Notes: generated from the letters alone by a model not told the origin. Shown: positions 16,049-24,689, counted from the stretch's first letter. The stretch is DNA of 64,000 nucleotides from Fictibacillus nanhaiensis (GCA_016401345.1 JAEACG010000001.1:1364001-1428000), one strand, 5' to 3'. Numbers and translations: made by a program.

Positions 16049-16900
16049 CTATCTTTTCAACGTCTGGAAGCGCATCTGCTTGCGGAACACTTCTTTAATC
16101 ATGTACGGTACGCCTAGCTGGTCGTTTGTACGCGTGATCCACTTCGCTTTTCTCTTCACTTCATCAGGTGCGTTTGCCATCGCCACACCTAGCCCTGCAA
16201 ACTCGATCATATCTAAATCGTTATAAGAATCCCCGATCGCTACCATCTCATTTGGTGCGATGCCAAGTTTCTCACCAAGGAACCTTAACGCATTTCCTTT
16301 TGTTACTTTTTTAGCTGTGATCTCTAACTGACATTTAGCTGAAGAAGAATATTCAAAGTCTGGCATATGTTCTTTTAGATACTTCATAGCAGACTCGCAT
16401 TCTTTTTCATCAAAAAACTGTACATCCATCTTTGGCGGTGCCACTTCTTGCGCGAGAACATAATCTCCTAAATTCTCTGTGAAAGAAACAGGATAGAACA
16501 ACGGATCCCCCGTACTTAGTGTTAACTTGGCGACGAGCTGACTTTTTTGCTTAAGCTGATTTCCGACGGAGAAGCGCTCATGGACTACCCGCATGTGGCA
16601 TTCGTAATTTCCAAGCACTTCTACTATTCTGTAAGTATCCTCGACCGATAACCTTTTTTCTTGAAGAGGTTCATCAAGAGATGAAGCAATGAATCCACCA
16701 TTATGACTGATCAGATAACTGTCGATCTTTAAAGCTTTGGCGATTTTTTGTGTAGATGGAAAACTCCTGCCCGAAGCGAGTGTGACATAGACCCCTTTTT
16801 GCTGCACATAATCAATGGCTTCTTTCGTTTCTTTATCGATACGGAAATTGCTTCGCAGTAGGGTTCCGTCGATGTCAATCGCTAGTAAACGGTATACCAT
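16049..16900 (-). CDS. yhaX: HAD-superfamily Cof-type phosphatase, YhaX-like
   Basis: A 283-residue haloacid dehalogenase phosphatase with a C2B (Cof) cap. Motif I is AIDIDGTLL with nucleophile Asp, motif II VTLASGRS, motif III the Lys in KGNALRFL, and motif IV AIGDSYNDLDMIEFAG. It hydrolyses a small phosphorylated metabolite; members of this subfamily in B. subtilis act on sugar phosphates or the riboflavin intermediate ARPP. The name follows position (next to yheA/yheB) and family, not direct identity. GGGGGGAG precedes the start. Confidence 0.75.
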   Translation of the reverse strand: MVYRLLAIDIDGTLLRSNFRIDKETKEAIDYVQQKGVYVTLASGRSFPSTQKIAKALKIDSYLISHNGGFIASSLDEPLQEKRLSVEDTYRIVEVLGNYECHMRVVHERFSVGNQLKQKSQLVAKLTLSTGDPLFYPVSFTENLGDYVLAQEVAPPKMDVQFFDEKECESAMKYLKEHMPDFEYSSSAKCQLEITAKKVTKGNALRFLGEKLGIAPNEMVAIGDSYNDLDMIEFAGLGVAMANAPDEVKRKAKWITRTNDQLGVPYMIKEVFRKQMRFQTLKR

Positions 16901-17006
16901 GATGCGCTCCCCCCATTTCGCGAAAATATAGTATAAGAACTCGTGTTAAGTTTATGACCTTGAAACATGCTTTAGAACGCGGACAAACCTAAGAAATACA
17001 ATGCAA

Positions 17007-17043
17007 AAAGAAAACCCCCTGCTACAAAAGTAACAGAGGGTTA
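17007..17043 (-). terminator. Terminator of yheA
   Basis: AACCCCCTG and CAGAGGGTT pair with a short inner extension; on the minus strand TTTTCTTTTT follows. Confidence 0.8.
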
Positions 17044-17056
17044 AATCAGTACATTA

Positions 17057-17425
17057 TTATTGCTGTTGTCCGTCTTCTTCAACCATTGGTCCGTAAAGTT
17101 CTTCCAGTGGCTTTGTGATCACTTTATTTAGATCATTGATGATCATGCTCATGCGTTGCTCTGCTGCCATAAGCTTTGAGATTGTTTCGTTCTGCTGTAC
17201 ATCAGCAAAAAGCTTTTGAGCTTCTTCAATCTCTTCAGGAGTCACTTCCTGGCCGTTCATTTGTTTTTGTTGAAGATTTACTTGAATATCACGGAATTTA
17301 CCGAAAAGTTCTTTCGTTTCCGGATTGTTATTTACTTCATCATAGCTTTGTTTTAAAGCTGTAAAGTCCTCACTATTGCGTAGTGCTTTTTCTAAGTCGT
17401 AAGCAACATCGTATACGTTTGACAT
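17057..17425 (-). CDS. yheA: YheA, YlbF/YmcA-family protein
   Basis: A 122-residue, mostly helical cytosolic protein of the YlbF/YmcA (Com_YlbF) family. Two paralogs in B. subtilis, YlbF and YmcA, form an RNA-processing and development complex; YheA itself has no established role. The sequence YDVAYDLEKALRNSEDF and the long helix EEAQKLFADVQQNE are typical. It lacks the Cys residues by which the YlbF/YmcA complex binds iron-sulfur clusters. AGGAGG lies before the ATG. yheB lies about 50 bases upstream, so they may share a transcript. Confidence 0.88.
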   Translation of the reverse strand: MSNVYDVAYDLEKALRNSEDFTALKQSYDEVNNNPETKELFGKFRDIQVNLQQKQMNGQEVTPEEIEEAQKLFADVQQNETISKLMAAEQRMSMIINDLNKVITKPLEELYGPMVEEDGQQQ

Positions 17426-17474
17426 TGGTAAAATACCTCCTATTGATTAACTACGGTACCCACTATAACAGACT

Positions 17475-18611
17475 CTACAAAAATAGTACAAGGATACCTT
17501 GAAAAACACCGATAACTCCGCCTAACAAAGCTCCTAGCCATGTGATCATCTTAAGTTCGCTTTTTGCGATGAAAATGATGATTTCCTCTAGACGCTCTAG
17601 AGAAAAGGTCTCAACTTGTTCTTCCACGATTTTCGCAAGATGCATCTTCTCAAGCAACATTTCTAATCGTGCTACAAATAGATCAAGTCCCGCAGCGACC
17701 GCTTTTGGAGTTAGATCATCTACAATCCACTCTTCAACAGAACTAGCTAACGAAGAAACAGGTGTATTTAGATACTCTTCGATTGGAAGTCTAGCCGTGA
17801 TTTCTTTTGCTAAACCTGTGGTCATTTCAGGCATGTTCAGCAATCCAAGGGCTTCATCCATTCTTTTTTCCATGAAGCTGCGATATTCTTCCTGAAGCAG
17901 ATTCAACACCGTATCACGTGTATTTTCATGTTTCATGAACTTGATCAGTTCCGGCTGTACTTTTTCCGCGATGCTCACATTGCCAAAGAACATAGACACC
18001 ATATTTACGAGCATTCCTTTATCCATTAGAAATGCATCGATACCACTTGCCAGGGATTTTCGGCCGTCTTCGCTCTCTAAATAAAGAACGCCTTTGTTTA
18101 AGAGCCAATCAACGACTTCTGGCAGCTTTTCTTCCCCTCTAGCAACAAACTTTTCTGGTAAAATATCTTTCATTTCCTTGCCGTTTGATTCCTGCAACAT
18201 TTTTTTCATACGCGTGCTCAGCCATGCTTCAGTTGTCGTTTGGATTCTGTTCTGAACATCGTCTACTCCAAAATCCTTTTTAAGCAGTTCACTGATCGTC
18301 ATGTCACTCTTTAAAAAGCGTTTTACTTCAACCTGAACGAGCTCGGTCATTTCTTTGCGAAAATCGGCATCGTTAATTTTTGCCTGCACACCTTCTGCGG
18401 TCAGGAGGTGATTGGTTACAGTCTCACCAAGCTGAACAGCGAGCTGTTTTCTTCGCTTCGGTATAAGTCCCGGTGTAAACGGAACTCTATACTTACCAAT
18501 GTATAATGTATTAAACGGTCGAAATAACATTCGGATTGCAATGGAGTTTGTTAATCCTCCAATAAACGCACCGACGATCGCCATGATTGAAATTGAAATC
18601 CATACGTTCAT
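17475..18611 (-). CDS. yheB: YheB, DUF445 membrane protein
   Basis: A 378-residue protein with one hydrophobic segment at each end (about 5-25 and 355-378) and a long amphipathic helical middle, the hallmark of DUF445 family proteins. The N-terminal GGLTNSIAIRMLFRP and FTPGLIPKRRKQLA are the most conserved DUF445 stretches. Length equals that of B. subtilis YheB (about 377). The function is unknown. GGAGAT precedes the ATG. Confidence 0.88.
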   Translation of the reverse strand: MNVWISISIMAIVGAFIGGLTNSIAIRMLFRPFNTLYIGKYRVPFTPGLIPKRRKQLAVQLGETVTNHLLTAEGVQAKINDADFRKEMTELVQVEVKRFLKSDMTISELLKKDFGVDDVQNRIQTTTEAWLSTRMKKMLQESNGKEMKDILPEKFVARGEEKLPEVVDWLLNKGVLYLESEDGRKSLASGIDAFLMDKGMLVNMVSMFFGNVSIAEKVQPELIKFMKHENTRDTVLNLLQEEYRSFMEKRMDEALGLLNMPEMTTGLAKEITARLPIEEYLNTPVSSLASSVEEWIVDDLTPKAVAAGLDLFVARLEMLLEKMHLAKIVEEQVETFSLERLEEIIIFIAKSELKMITWLGALLGGVIGVFQGILVLFL

Positions 18612-18682
18612 ATTTTTATCTCCATTACTCTAGATTCTATTTTCCTAGTATACGTCATTTTGAATTGTGCTAGCAATTTGGA

Positions 18683-19372
18683 CTACACACTTGGAAGGAT
18701 GTCTACATAATAAAAGCGGTCTTCTTTACTGATCATATCCTTTACGATTCGAGTCTCACCTAACGTATACGTAATAGGATAGGAAAAGTTCGGTCCATCA
18801 AAAACAAATGTGTGAAATTCTCCGTTCTCGCCACAAATGTCATGTTTCTTTGGATAGTCCTTTTTAAACTGCTCGTCTATGACCCGGCCAGTAAAAGAGG
18901 CATCTATTTTTAAAGTATCCGAGCAGCATACCACAGTCTTAAACCCCTTACGTAAGAACTCATCTATAATATGCTCTGTACTCTCGCCCCATATTGGAAA
19001 TACAGGTGTAATCCCTGTACCGTTTAACATTTTTTCGCGGTACTTTTTTACATCTTCTAAAAAAATATCGCCAAACATGATGTACTGTATACCATCAGCT
19101 TTAATATCATCAACGGCTTTTTTCATTCTTTGCTGGTACATATCATTCGGACAATCTTTAGGTATCCAAACAACTCGAAGCGGTAAACCAAGTGATTGTG
19201 CTTGCATTTCTAGGAGTTCATTGCGAACACCATGCATGGTTGTCCGCTCATAGTCCTCTGTCAACGTTGTTAGTAAAGAATCGATCTCCCATTCCTCAGA
19301 CTGCTGCAATCGATACAAAGCTAAAATTGAATCTTTGCCTCCGCTAAATGAAACTACAATTTTTCTCTTCAT
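18683..19372 (-). CDS. Dph6-like ATP pyrophosphatase
   Basis: A 229-residue enzyme of the adenine nucleotide alpha-hydrolase fold. The PP-loop SFSGGKDS (residues 8-15) binds ATP, and the tail DICGENGEFHTFVFDGP is the signature of the diphthine-ammonia ligase family. Bacteria lack diphthamide, so it probably adenylates and amidates another substrate. The ribosome site GGAGGG is good. It is followed by the deacetylase gene about 20 bases upstream on the same strand, probably in one transcript. Confidence 0.8.
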   Translation of the reverse strand: MKRKIVVSFSGGKDSILALYRLQQSEEWEIDSLLTTLTEDYERTTMHGVRNELLEMQAQSLGLPLRVVWIPKDCPNDMYQQRMKKAVDDIKADGIQYIMFGDIFLEDVKKYREKMLNGTGITPVFPIWGESTEHIIDEFLRKGFKTVVCCSDTLKIDASFTGRVIDEQFKKDYPKKHDICGENGEFHTFVFDGPNFSYPITYTLGETRIVKDMISKEDRFYYVDILPSV

Positions 19373-19392
19373 ATAGAACCCTCCATAGTTAA

Positions 19393-20010
19393 CTATTTAG
19401 GAGGCAATACAAACTCATAGCCTTCTAGTTTTAATTCAGAAATCAATTCGTCTAGTATTCTCACGGTTTGCTTTAATTCATGCAACAAGATAACAGAGCC
19501 ATCCTCTGCATGATTCAAGATGTTATGAACAATGTGTATGGGATCATGTTTGTGTTCCCAGTCAAGACCTGCGACTTCCCATAAGAAAGGAACTTTGCAG
19601 AGCTCTTTAAGAACATGCAATGTATCTTCGTTGAACTGTCCGTAAGGCGGACGAAAGTATTTAACTTCTTGACCTGTAAGTACCTCTAGATGCTTTAAAT
19701 TCGTAGAAATATCATGCATCTGATCACGATAAGAAAGTCTCGTTAAAACACGATGGCGCAATGAATGCCCACCGATCATATGGCCTTCCTCTATCACACG
19801 TTTCCACGGACGATTTTTATGCAGCAACTTCGACTGCCAAAAGAACAACGCTTTAACATTATATTTTTTAAGAATATCCAGCAGTTCAACTAAAACAGAA
19901 GATGGCCCATCATCAAAAGTTAGAATTAGAGATTTCGATCCTTTTGTTTTATAGTGCTTGTCCCAATTTTTTATATTTGTCCATATATCTTTATTTTCCC
20001 AGTCGTACAC
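19393..20010 (-). CDS. Polysaccharide deacetylase (NodB domain) with an in-frame stop near its start
   Basis: NodB-type deacetylase, which removes acetyl groups from wall or exopolysaccharide sugars with a metal ion. Motifs are LTFDDGPSS (catalytic Asp and metal Asp), HSLRHR (metal His pair), RPPYGQF and LLHE. The open frame begins at a GTG (20010) with no ribosome site. Twelve codons upstream in the same frame an ATG (20046) follows an excellent AGGAGGAG, but codon 6 of that frame is TGA (20031-20029). The gene looks like an ATG-started frame interrupted by one nonsense codon, or else is started weakly at GTG. No signal peptide is visible. Confidence 0.75.
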   Translation of the reverse strand: MYDWENKDIWTNIKNWDKHYKTKGSKSLILTFDDGPSSVLVELLDILKKYNVKALFFWQSKLLHKNRPWKRVIEEGHMIGGHSLRHRVLTRLSYRDQMHDISTNLKHLEVLTGQEVKYFRPPYGQFNEDTLHVLKELCKVPFLWEVAGLDWEHKHDPIHIVHNILNHAEDGSVILLHELKQTVRILDELISELKLEGYEFVLPPK

Positions 20011-20140
20011 GACCGTTGAAGAAGTTACTCAAGGACACGTTTTCATGGTGTCTCCTCCTCTTGGAAATCTGTTAGTTTAGTTAACCACTTAACATTGCTA
20101 TAATAATAGCAAGCTTTTCGTTGAAAGGATATGAAAATGG

Positions 20141-21037
20141 ATGCTTGATAAGCTAAAGAAGCACTATAAGAATTTATTCACAACAGACCTCTCACAGCAG
20201 TCAGGCTTTTACTGGTTCCTTACTGATGATAGCGAGCCGTTTGGGATTTCTAAATCTGCCGTTTCTGGATCCGAACTTACATTACTTCAATCGATGTTTA
20301 ACATATATGAAAATGATAATCAGGCAAATATTTTTTCTTCACAGCAGTTAAAATGGAAATCGCTCCTTTTTGATGATGAACTATCAACTGAAGAAGGTTT
20401 CTACCGATTTGTCCATTTTTTTAGCAAACAGCCTATTACCGATTATGCTTCCTTTTCTGAAGCGGTAAACGGACTTTTTCCTGAAGATGCTGTTCTCCTT
20501 CTGAACAGGGATCTTAAGAGTGGCGTTATTATTGAAACATCGAAACAGGAATTTAGTGAAACACCTTATGAAGCGTTAAAAGATATGCTTTCAACAGACT
20601 TTTATATGGATATTTCTATTTATATAGGGTGCTATAACAGTCAACTGAATCGCGCAAAAGAAACCTATGACAGAGAACAGCAACAATTTTTAAATGTGAG
20701 GAATCACTTGATGCCGAAATCCGTATATACGGTAGCTGATATCGTGCCGTATATCCTTCTTCAGTCTGCTAGTCCTATGGCCGATCAAACATTAACTGCA
20801 TTAGTAGAAGAATGGCGGGAAGAAGACGAAGAAACTTTAAAAAGCATCAAAGTATTTGTTGAATGCAACCTCAACGTTTCGTTAGCGGCGAAACAATTAT
20901 ATATTCACCGAAACAGCCTTCAATATCGTGTGGAAAAGTTTTACGACAAAACAGGCATAGATGTGAAACAACTGAAAAACGCACTCACCGTGTACTTAGC
21001 GATTCTTCTTATCGAACAAAAAGAGAGAAATATGTAA
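20141..21037 (+). CDS. PucR/CdaR-type transcription regulator
   Basis: A 298-residue regulator. The C-terminal 60 residues form the PucR helix-turn-helix, with VFVECNLNVSLAAKQLYIHRNSLQYRVEKFYDKTG; this is the purine-catabolism/sugar-diacid regulator type. The N-terminal 220 residues have no domain I can name and may sense a ligand. It is divergent from the deacetylase gene and precedes the orphan permease pair, which it might control. A strong terminator separates it from them, so any control would act through their own promoter. Confidence 0.75.
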   Translation: MLDKLKKHYKNLFTTDLSQQSGFYWFLTDDSEPFGISKSAVSGSELTLLQSMFNIYENDNQANIFSSQQLKWKSLLFDDELSTEEGFYRFVHFFSKQPITDYASFSEAVNGLFPEDAVLLLNRDLKSGVIIETSKQEFSETPYEALKDMLSTDFYMDISIYIGCYNSQLNRAKETYDREQQQFLNVRNHLMPKSVYTVADIVPYILLQSASPMADQTLTALVEEWREEDEETLKSIKVFVECNLNVSLAAKQLYIHRNSLQYRVEKFYDKTGIDVKQLKNALTVYLAILLIEQKERNM

Positions 21038-21070
21038 CAGCTGCTTCCATTTTCGGAAGCAGCTTTTTTA
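21038..21070 (+). terminator. Terminator of the PucR-type regulator
   Basis: AGCTGCTTCC and GGAAGCAGCT pair around ATTTTC and are followed by TTTTTT. Confidence 0.92.
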
Positions 21071-21213
21071 TGCCTACAAACGTAGATTCATCACCTATGG
21101 AAAACAAACAGGGATAAGAAAATGTCTATTTACAAATAAAGGAATAAATCACCTTATGTCGAATTATTTCTAAAAAATAGAGATAACGTGAGTAACAGGG
21201 GGATTCAATTCTA

Positions 21214-22233
21214 ATGAAGTATTTTAAACAACCTTCTTTTTTAATCGGATTAACGATTCTAGTCTTACTTCTTAGTGGGAGTTTTGCCTATTCACTTTTG
21301 AAGGAAGAAAGTACTCCTTCAAATATTCTTTATGATGAAAAAGGAAAAATGATTGACCGAGCACCTTTTGAAAGAAGTGCGGAATACCCACTGGGTTCAG
21401 ATCAATTTGGAAACAATTACGTTTACGTCCTGCTTGAAGGAGCAAAATACACGCTCGGTTTTGTAGTGTTGATCACGATAAGCAGAATGATTTTATCGAT
21501 CTTAGTATCATTTATTCTTCTCGTGGTTCCTAGCTTTATAAAGAAACTAATCAATAGAATTTCAGAAATTTTTTATTTTGCACCTCTGTCCATTTTTGCT
21601 TACCTGCTCATCGCACCAGCTTTAATTGCTTTCAGCTGGAGCTATTCTGACTTTACACAATTTATGATCACTACTTGTGTACTCGTCGTGTTGACTGTGC
21701 CCGTCTTATCCGTACAAATTGCGAATGAGATCTCTATCTTATCAAAGGAAGAATTCATTCAGCACGCACCTCTTTTAGGAGGTGGAAGGATTCACGTGTT
21801 CATGAAGCATATCCTACCCTGTCTATCACCTAAGCTTCTGCTCTTAACCGTTCAGCAAGCCGGCCAAACCTTAGCTATACTCGCCCATCTTGCTTTTTTA
21901 AAAATCTTCGTTGGTGGATTCTCAAAGATTACGTACACACTTCCTGGTGTATCAGGCACACCGGTAACGTATGAAAGAACGTTCTCAGATTCTCATGAAT
22001 GGGGTGGTTTGATCGTTCAGAACTGGGACTTTTATTATGGGGCTCCAATACTCGTAATCGCTCCCGTATGTTGTTTTGTTCTATGTTCCATCGCTATAAA
22101 TTTAATGGTCTCCGGCATGACTAAAAGTGAGAATCATTCATCCACAATGCAGAAGAAAAAGATAACGACCTCTGAAGAAACCCTTCCATCAGCTTCATTT
22201 CTGCCAGTGAAGAAAGGGAGGCTGAACGCATGA
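21214..22233 (+). CDS. ABC permease of the peptide/nickel (DppC/OppC) type
   Basis: Inner-membrane permease of 339 residues with about six helices. Near the N-terminus, EYPLGSDQFGNNYVYVLLEGAKYTL is the OppC/DppC entry motif (HPLGTDxxGRD...GARxSL), and LSKEEFIQHAPLLGGGRIHVFMKHILP is the EAA coupling loop. A hydrophilic C-terminal tail of about 45 residues is unusual. It overlaps the next permease by four bases (ATGA). No binding protein or ATPase of the peptide family is adjacent, so the partners must lie elsewhere or the pair is a remnant. Confidence 0.75.
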   Translation: MKYFKQPSFLIGLTILVLLLSGSFAYSLLKEESTPSNILYDEKGKMIDRAPFERSAEYPLGSDQFGNNYVYVLLEGAKYTLGFVVLITISRMILSILVSFILLVVPSFIKKLINRISEIFYFAPLSIFAYLLIAPALIAFSWSYSDFTQFMITTCVLVVLTVPVLSVQIANEISILSKEEFIQHAPLLGGGRIHVFMKHILPCLSPKLLLLTVQQAGQTLAILAHLAFLKIFVGGFSKITYTLPGVSGTPVTYERTFSDSHEWGGLIVQNWDFYYGAPILVIAPVCCFVLCSIAINLMVSGMTKSENHSSTMQKKKITTSEETLPSASFLPVKKGRLNA

Positions 22234-23162
22234 TCAAAACGGCTGGAAAGCTACTTTCATTCTTTTTGTTATCTATTTTAGGGATTCTCCTTTTCACTTC
22301 ACTGCCTGTCCTTATTTATGACTATTCGGTGCTAATGAATAACACTAGATTAATTGATACTGGGCAACTCGATAACAATTCTTTTTTAACAAATAGCATA
22401 CAGTTTGAACTACACGCGTATTTGCAACAATTAAAATTTACAGTTCAGCAGATCATGGACCTTACACAAACCACCTATTACTCTAACGGGAGTGACTATC
22501 AGCTCTTGCCTGCCTTTTTAGAGGTGTATCCCCAATCTTTATCGTTTTTTATGGGAGGGCTTTTAGCCAGTCTCCTAGTTGGGATCAGTTTTGCTGTTAT
22601 ATATATGATCTTTCCATACCACATCAGGTTAATCATCAAAAAAATAATACTTGCGATTGAAACGTTGCCGGATGTCTTCATCATCATCTTAGTACAGCTG
22701 ACAGTGATCTGGTTTTATAAAACGACCGGGTTACTTATGTTTAACATCGTAAATGTATACAAAACAGAGGCATACTTTTTGCCGATATTCACGATTTCCA
22801 TACTTCCTACTCTATATGTAACGAAATACTTAATCTTAAGCATGGAAGACGAATCAAATAAGAGTTATATCGAATTCGCAAGAGGAAAGGGTTTAAAAAG
22901 CATATATCTTATCATTGTTTATATGTTGAAAAATACAGCTCCCTCTCTTTTTGGACAAACGAAGACCATCTTTTGGATCCTTTTATCAAACCTTTTGATC
23001 CTTGAGATTATTTTTAACATCTACGGCATCATGCGTTTTATAGCTGAATATGGTGTAGAAAACCCTCACCTTGCAGCCATTTGCATGATCGCTATCTTTC
23101 TTCCTTTTTTTATTATTTTTGCAACGGGCAGCCTGCTCATTCGAAAATTAGACCCACGTTAA
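22230..23162 (+). CDS. ABC permease of the peptide/nickel (DppB/OppB) type
   Basis: Second permease of the pair, 310 residues. The first helix is followed by an extracytoplasmic loop of about 80 residues, then five helices, as in OppB/DppB. The coupling loop is SYIEFARGKGLKSIYLIIVYMLKN, matching the EAA-like YVRTARAKGLS...HALRN pattern. The usual N-terminal GD-x-G motif of active OppB proteins is not evident, and overall similarity is low. Substrate is unknown. Confidence 0.72.
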   Translation: MIKTAGKLLSFFLLSILGILLFTSLPVLIYDYSVLMNNTRLIDTGQLDNNSFLTNSIQFELHAYLQQLKFTVQQIMDLTQTTYYSNGSDYQLLPAFLEVYPQSLSFFMGGLLASLLVGISFAVIYMIFPYHIRLIIKKIILAIETLPDVFIIILVQLTVIWFYKTTGLLMFNIVNVYKTEAYFLPIFTISILPTLYVTKYLILSMEDESNKSYIEFARGKGLKSIYLIIVYMLKNTAPSLFGQTKTIFWILLSNLLILEIIFNIYGIMRFIAEYGVENPHLAAICMIAIFLPFFIIFATGSLLIRKLDPR

Positions 23163-23164
23163 TC

Positions 23165-23214
23165 TCAAACAGCCTTTTTGTGCACATTGCATAAAGAGGT
23201 TGTTTTATTTTAGG
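23165..23214 (+). terminator. Probable terminator after the permease pair
   Basis: AAACAGCCT and AGGTTGTTT pair with one G-T wobble across a loop and are followed by TATTTT. It separates the permeases from msmX. Confidence 0.6.
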
Positions 23215-23241
23215 CAAGTCGTCCATTTACGATATAGGACA

Positions 23242-23279
23242 TGAAAGCGTAAACTTAAAACATTAAGAAAACGTTTACA
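23242..23279 (+). promoter_or_regulatory. Two cre-like catabolite response elements upstream of msmX
   Basis: TGAAAGCGTAAACT at 23242-23255 matches 12 of 14 positions and AGAAAACGTTTACA at 23266-23279 matches 13 of 14 positions of the CcpA consensus TGWNANCGNTNWCA. The second ends just before the ribosome site. This suggests carbon catabolite control of msmX; binding is not shown. Confidence 0.5.
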
Positions 23280-23299
23280 TCGGAAGGGGATTCATTTAA

Positions 23300-24397
23300 A
23301 TGGCAGAAATTAAGTTAAATAACATCGTTAAACGATATGATAACAAAGTAACAGCTGTACATGATTTCAACCTTGATATCTCGGATAAAGAATTCATCGT
23401 ATTCGTAGGACCATCTGGTTGCGGTAAATCAACAACTCTTCGTATGATCGCTGGTTTAGAAGAAATTTCTGAAGGTGATCTGATCATCGATGAGCGCGTT
23501 GTAAACGACGTAGCTCCAAAAGATCGTGACATCGCGATGGTTTTCCAAAACTATGCCCTGTATCCTCACATGAACGTTTATGACAACATGGCATTCGGAC
23601 TTAAACTAAGAAAGTTCAGTAAAGAAGAAATTGAAAAGCGTGTTAAAGAAGCAGCACGTATTCTTGGTCTTGAGCAATACTTGGATCGTAAACCAAAAGC
23701 ACTTTCAGGTGGACAACGTCAACGTGTTGCACTAGGGCGTGCAATCGTTCGTGATGCAAAAGTATTCTTAATGGATGAGCCTTTATCAAACCTTGATGCG
23801 AAACTTCGTGTTCAGATGCGTGCCGAGATTACAAAGCTTCACCAACGCCTGCAAACGACTACGATCTATGTAACGCATGACCAAACAGAAGCGATGACAA
23901 TGGCAACACGTATCGTTGTTATGAAAGACGGACGTATCCAGCAAGTTGGATCTCCGAAAGAAGTATACGATACACCTGAGAACATCTTCGTTGGCGGATT
24001 TATCGGTAGCCCTGCTATGAACTTCTTGAACGGTACCCTTGAAGACGGATTCTTCAAAGTGGGTGACACTAAGATTGCTGTTCCTGGTGGAAAAATGAAG
24101 ATTCTTCAAGAAAAAGGCTACAACAACAAAGATGTTGTTCTAGGTATTCGTCCTGAAGATATTCATGACGAGCCTGTATTCCTAGAGTCTTCTTCAAACA
24201 CGAAGATTGAAGCGAAGATCGACGTTGCTGAACTTATGGGTGCTGAAACATTCTTATACTCTACAGTTAGCGGTCAAGATTTTATCGCACGTGTAGATTC
24301 TCGTACAGACATTCGCAACGGTCAGAACATCTCCTTAGCGTTTGATATGAACAAATCACATTTCTTTGATAAAGAAACAGAACTACGTATTCGTTAA
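23300..24397 (+). CDS. msmX: MsmX-type multi-sugar ABC transporter ATPase
   Basis: ATPase of 365 residues that energises several carbohydrate ABC importers encoded elsewhere. Walker A is GPSGCGKST, the Q-loop FQNYALYPHM, the signature LSGGQRQR, Walker B VFLMDEPLSNLD and the switch VTHDQTEAMTMA. The C-terminal regulatory (MalK/TOBE-like) domain begins near residue 240 with GIRPEDIHDEP. Length equals that of B. subtilis MsmX. It is a solitary gene with its own terminator, as expected for a shared ATPase, and its codons look highly biased, suggesting good expression. Confidence 0.93.
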   Translation: MAEIKLNNIVKRYDNKVTAVHDFNLDISDKEFIVFVGPSGCGKSTTLRMIAGLEEISEGDLIIDERVVNDVAPKDRDIAMVFQNYALYPHMNVYDNMAFGLKLRKFSKEEIEKRVKEAARILGLEQYLDRKPKALSGGQRQRVALGRAIVRDAKVFLMDEPLSNLDAKLRVQMRAEITKLHQRLQTTTIYVTHDQTEAMTMATRIVVMKDGRIQQVGSPKEVYDTPENIFVGGFIGSPAMNFLNGTLEDGFFKVGDTKIAVPGGKMKILQEKGYNNKDVVLGIRPEDIHDEPVFLESSSNTKIEAKIDVAELMGAETFLYSTVSGQDFIARVDSRTDIRNGQNISLAFDMNKSHFFDKETELRIR

Positions 24398-24410
24398 TTC
24401 ATATGTTTGC

Positions 24411-24443
24411 AAAAAGCTCTGCTTGATTAAGCAGAGCTTTTTG
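24411..24443 (+). terminator. Terminator of msmX
   Basis: AAAAAGCTCTGCTT and AAGCAGAGCTTTTT form a strong hairpin with a T tract. Confidence 0.92.
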
Positions 24444-24481
24444 TTGTCCATTTTTTTGACTACCTAGCATCAAAATATGGA

Positions 24482-24600
24482 ATTTCATGTGATGCAACTA
24501 TACTTTTATATGATAGCACTTAATTTTTATATGATCGTCCACTAAAATTATGTGATCATGCCTTCTTTTTATGTGATCATGCCTCCTTTTTATGTGATAT
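24482..24600. repeat. Intergenic array C: six 21 bp degenerate repeats
   Basis: Cores of the form TTTTTATRTGAT end at 24493, 24514, 24535, 24556, 24577 and 24598, exactly 21 bp apart each time. Read on the other strand the core is ATCAYATAAAAA, the same unit as array A at 1016-1130, 23 kb away and in opposite orientation. Bases between cores vary (GCCTCC, GCCTTC, GTCCAC). It lies between the msmX terminator and the promoter of the amino acid transporter. Confidence 0.88.
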
Positions 24601-24660
24601 TGTGTACTCACAAAAAAATCCGCTGTTATTTTTTTCTTTATCGGGGAAAATGTTAAATGA

Positions 24661-24689
24661 TTGACGAAATCGTCGTTCGTTTATACAAT
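24661..24689 (+). promoter_or_regulatory. SigmaA-type promoter of the amino acid ABC operon
   Basis: TTGACG (24661-24666) and TACAAT (24684-24689) are 17 bases apart, about 45 bases before the start codon. A small GTCGGG-ATTA-CCC hairpin lies in the 5' untranslated region. Confidence 0.75.

Noticed and set aside
20029-20031. TGA read as selenocysteine in the deacetylase
   Set aside because: No selenocysteine insertion hairpin is evident after it and the family has no selenoprotein members known to me; a nonsense mutation or re-initiation is simpler.
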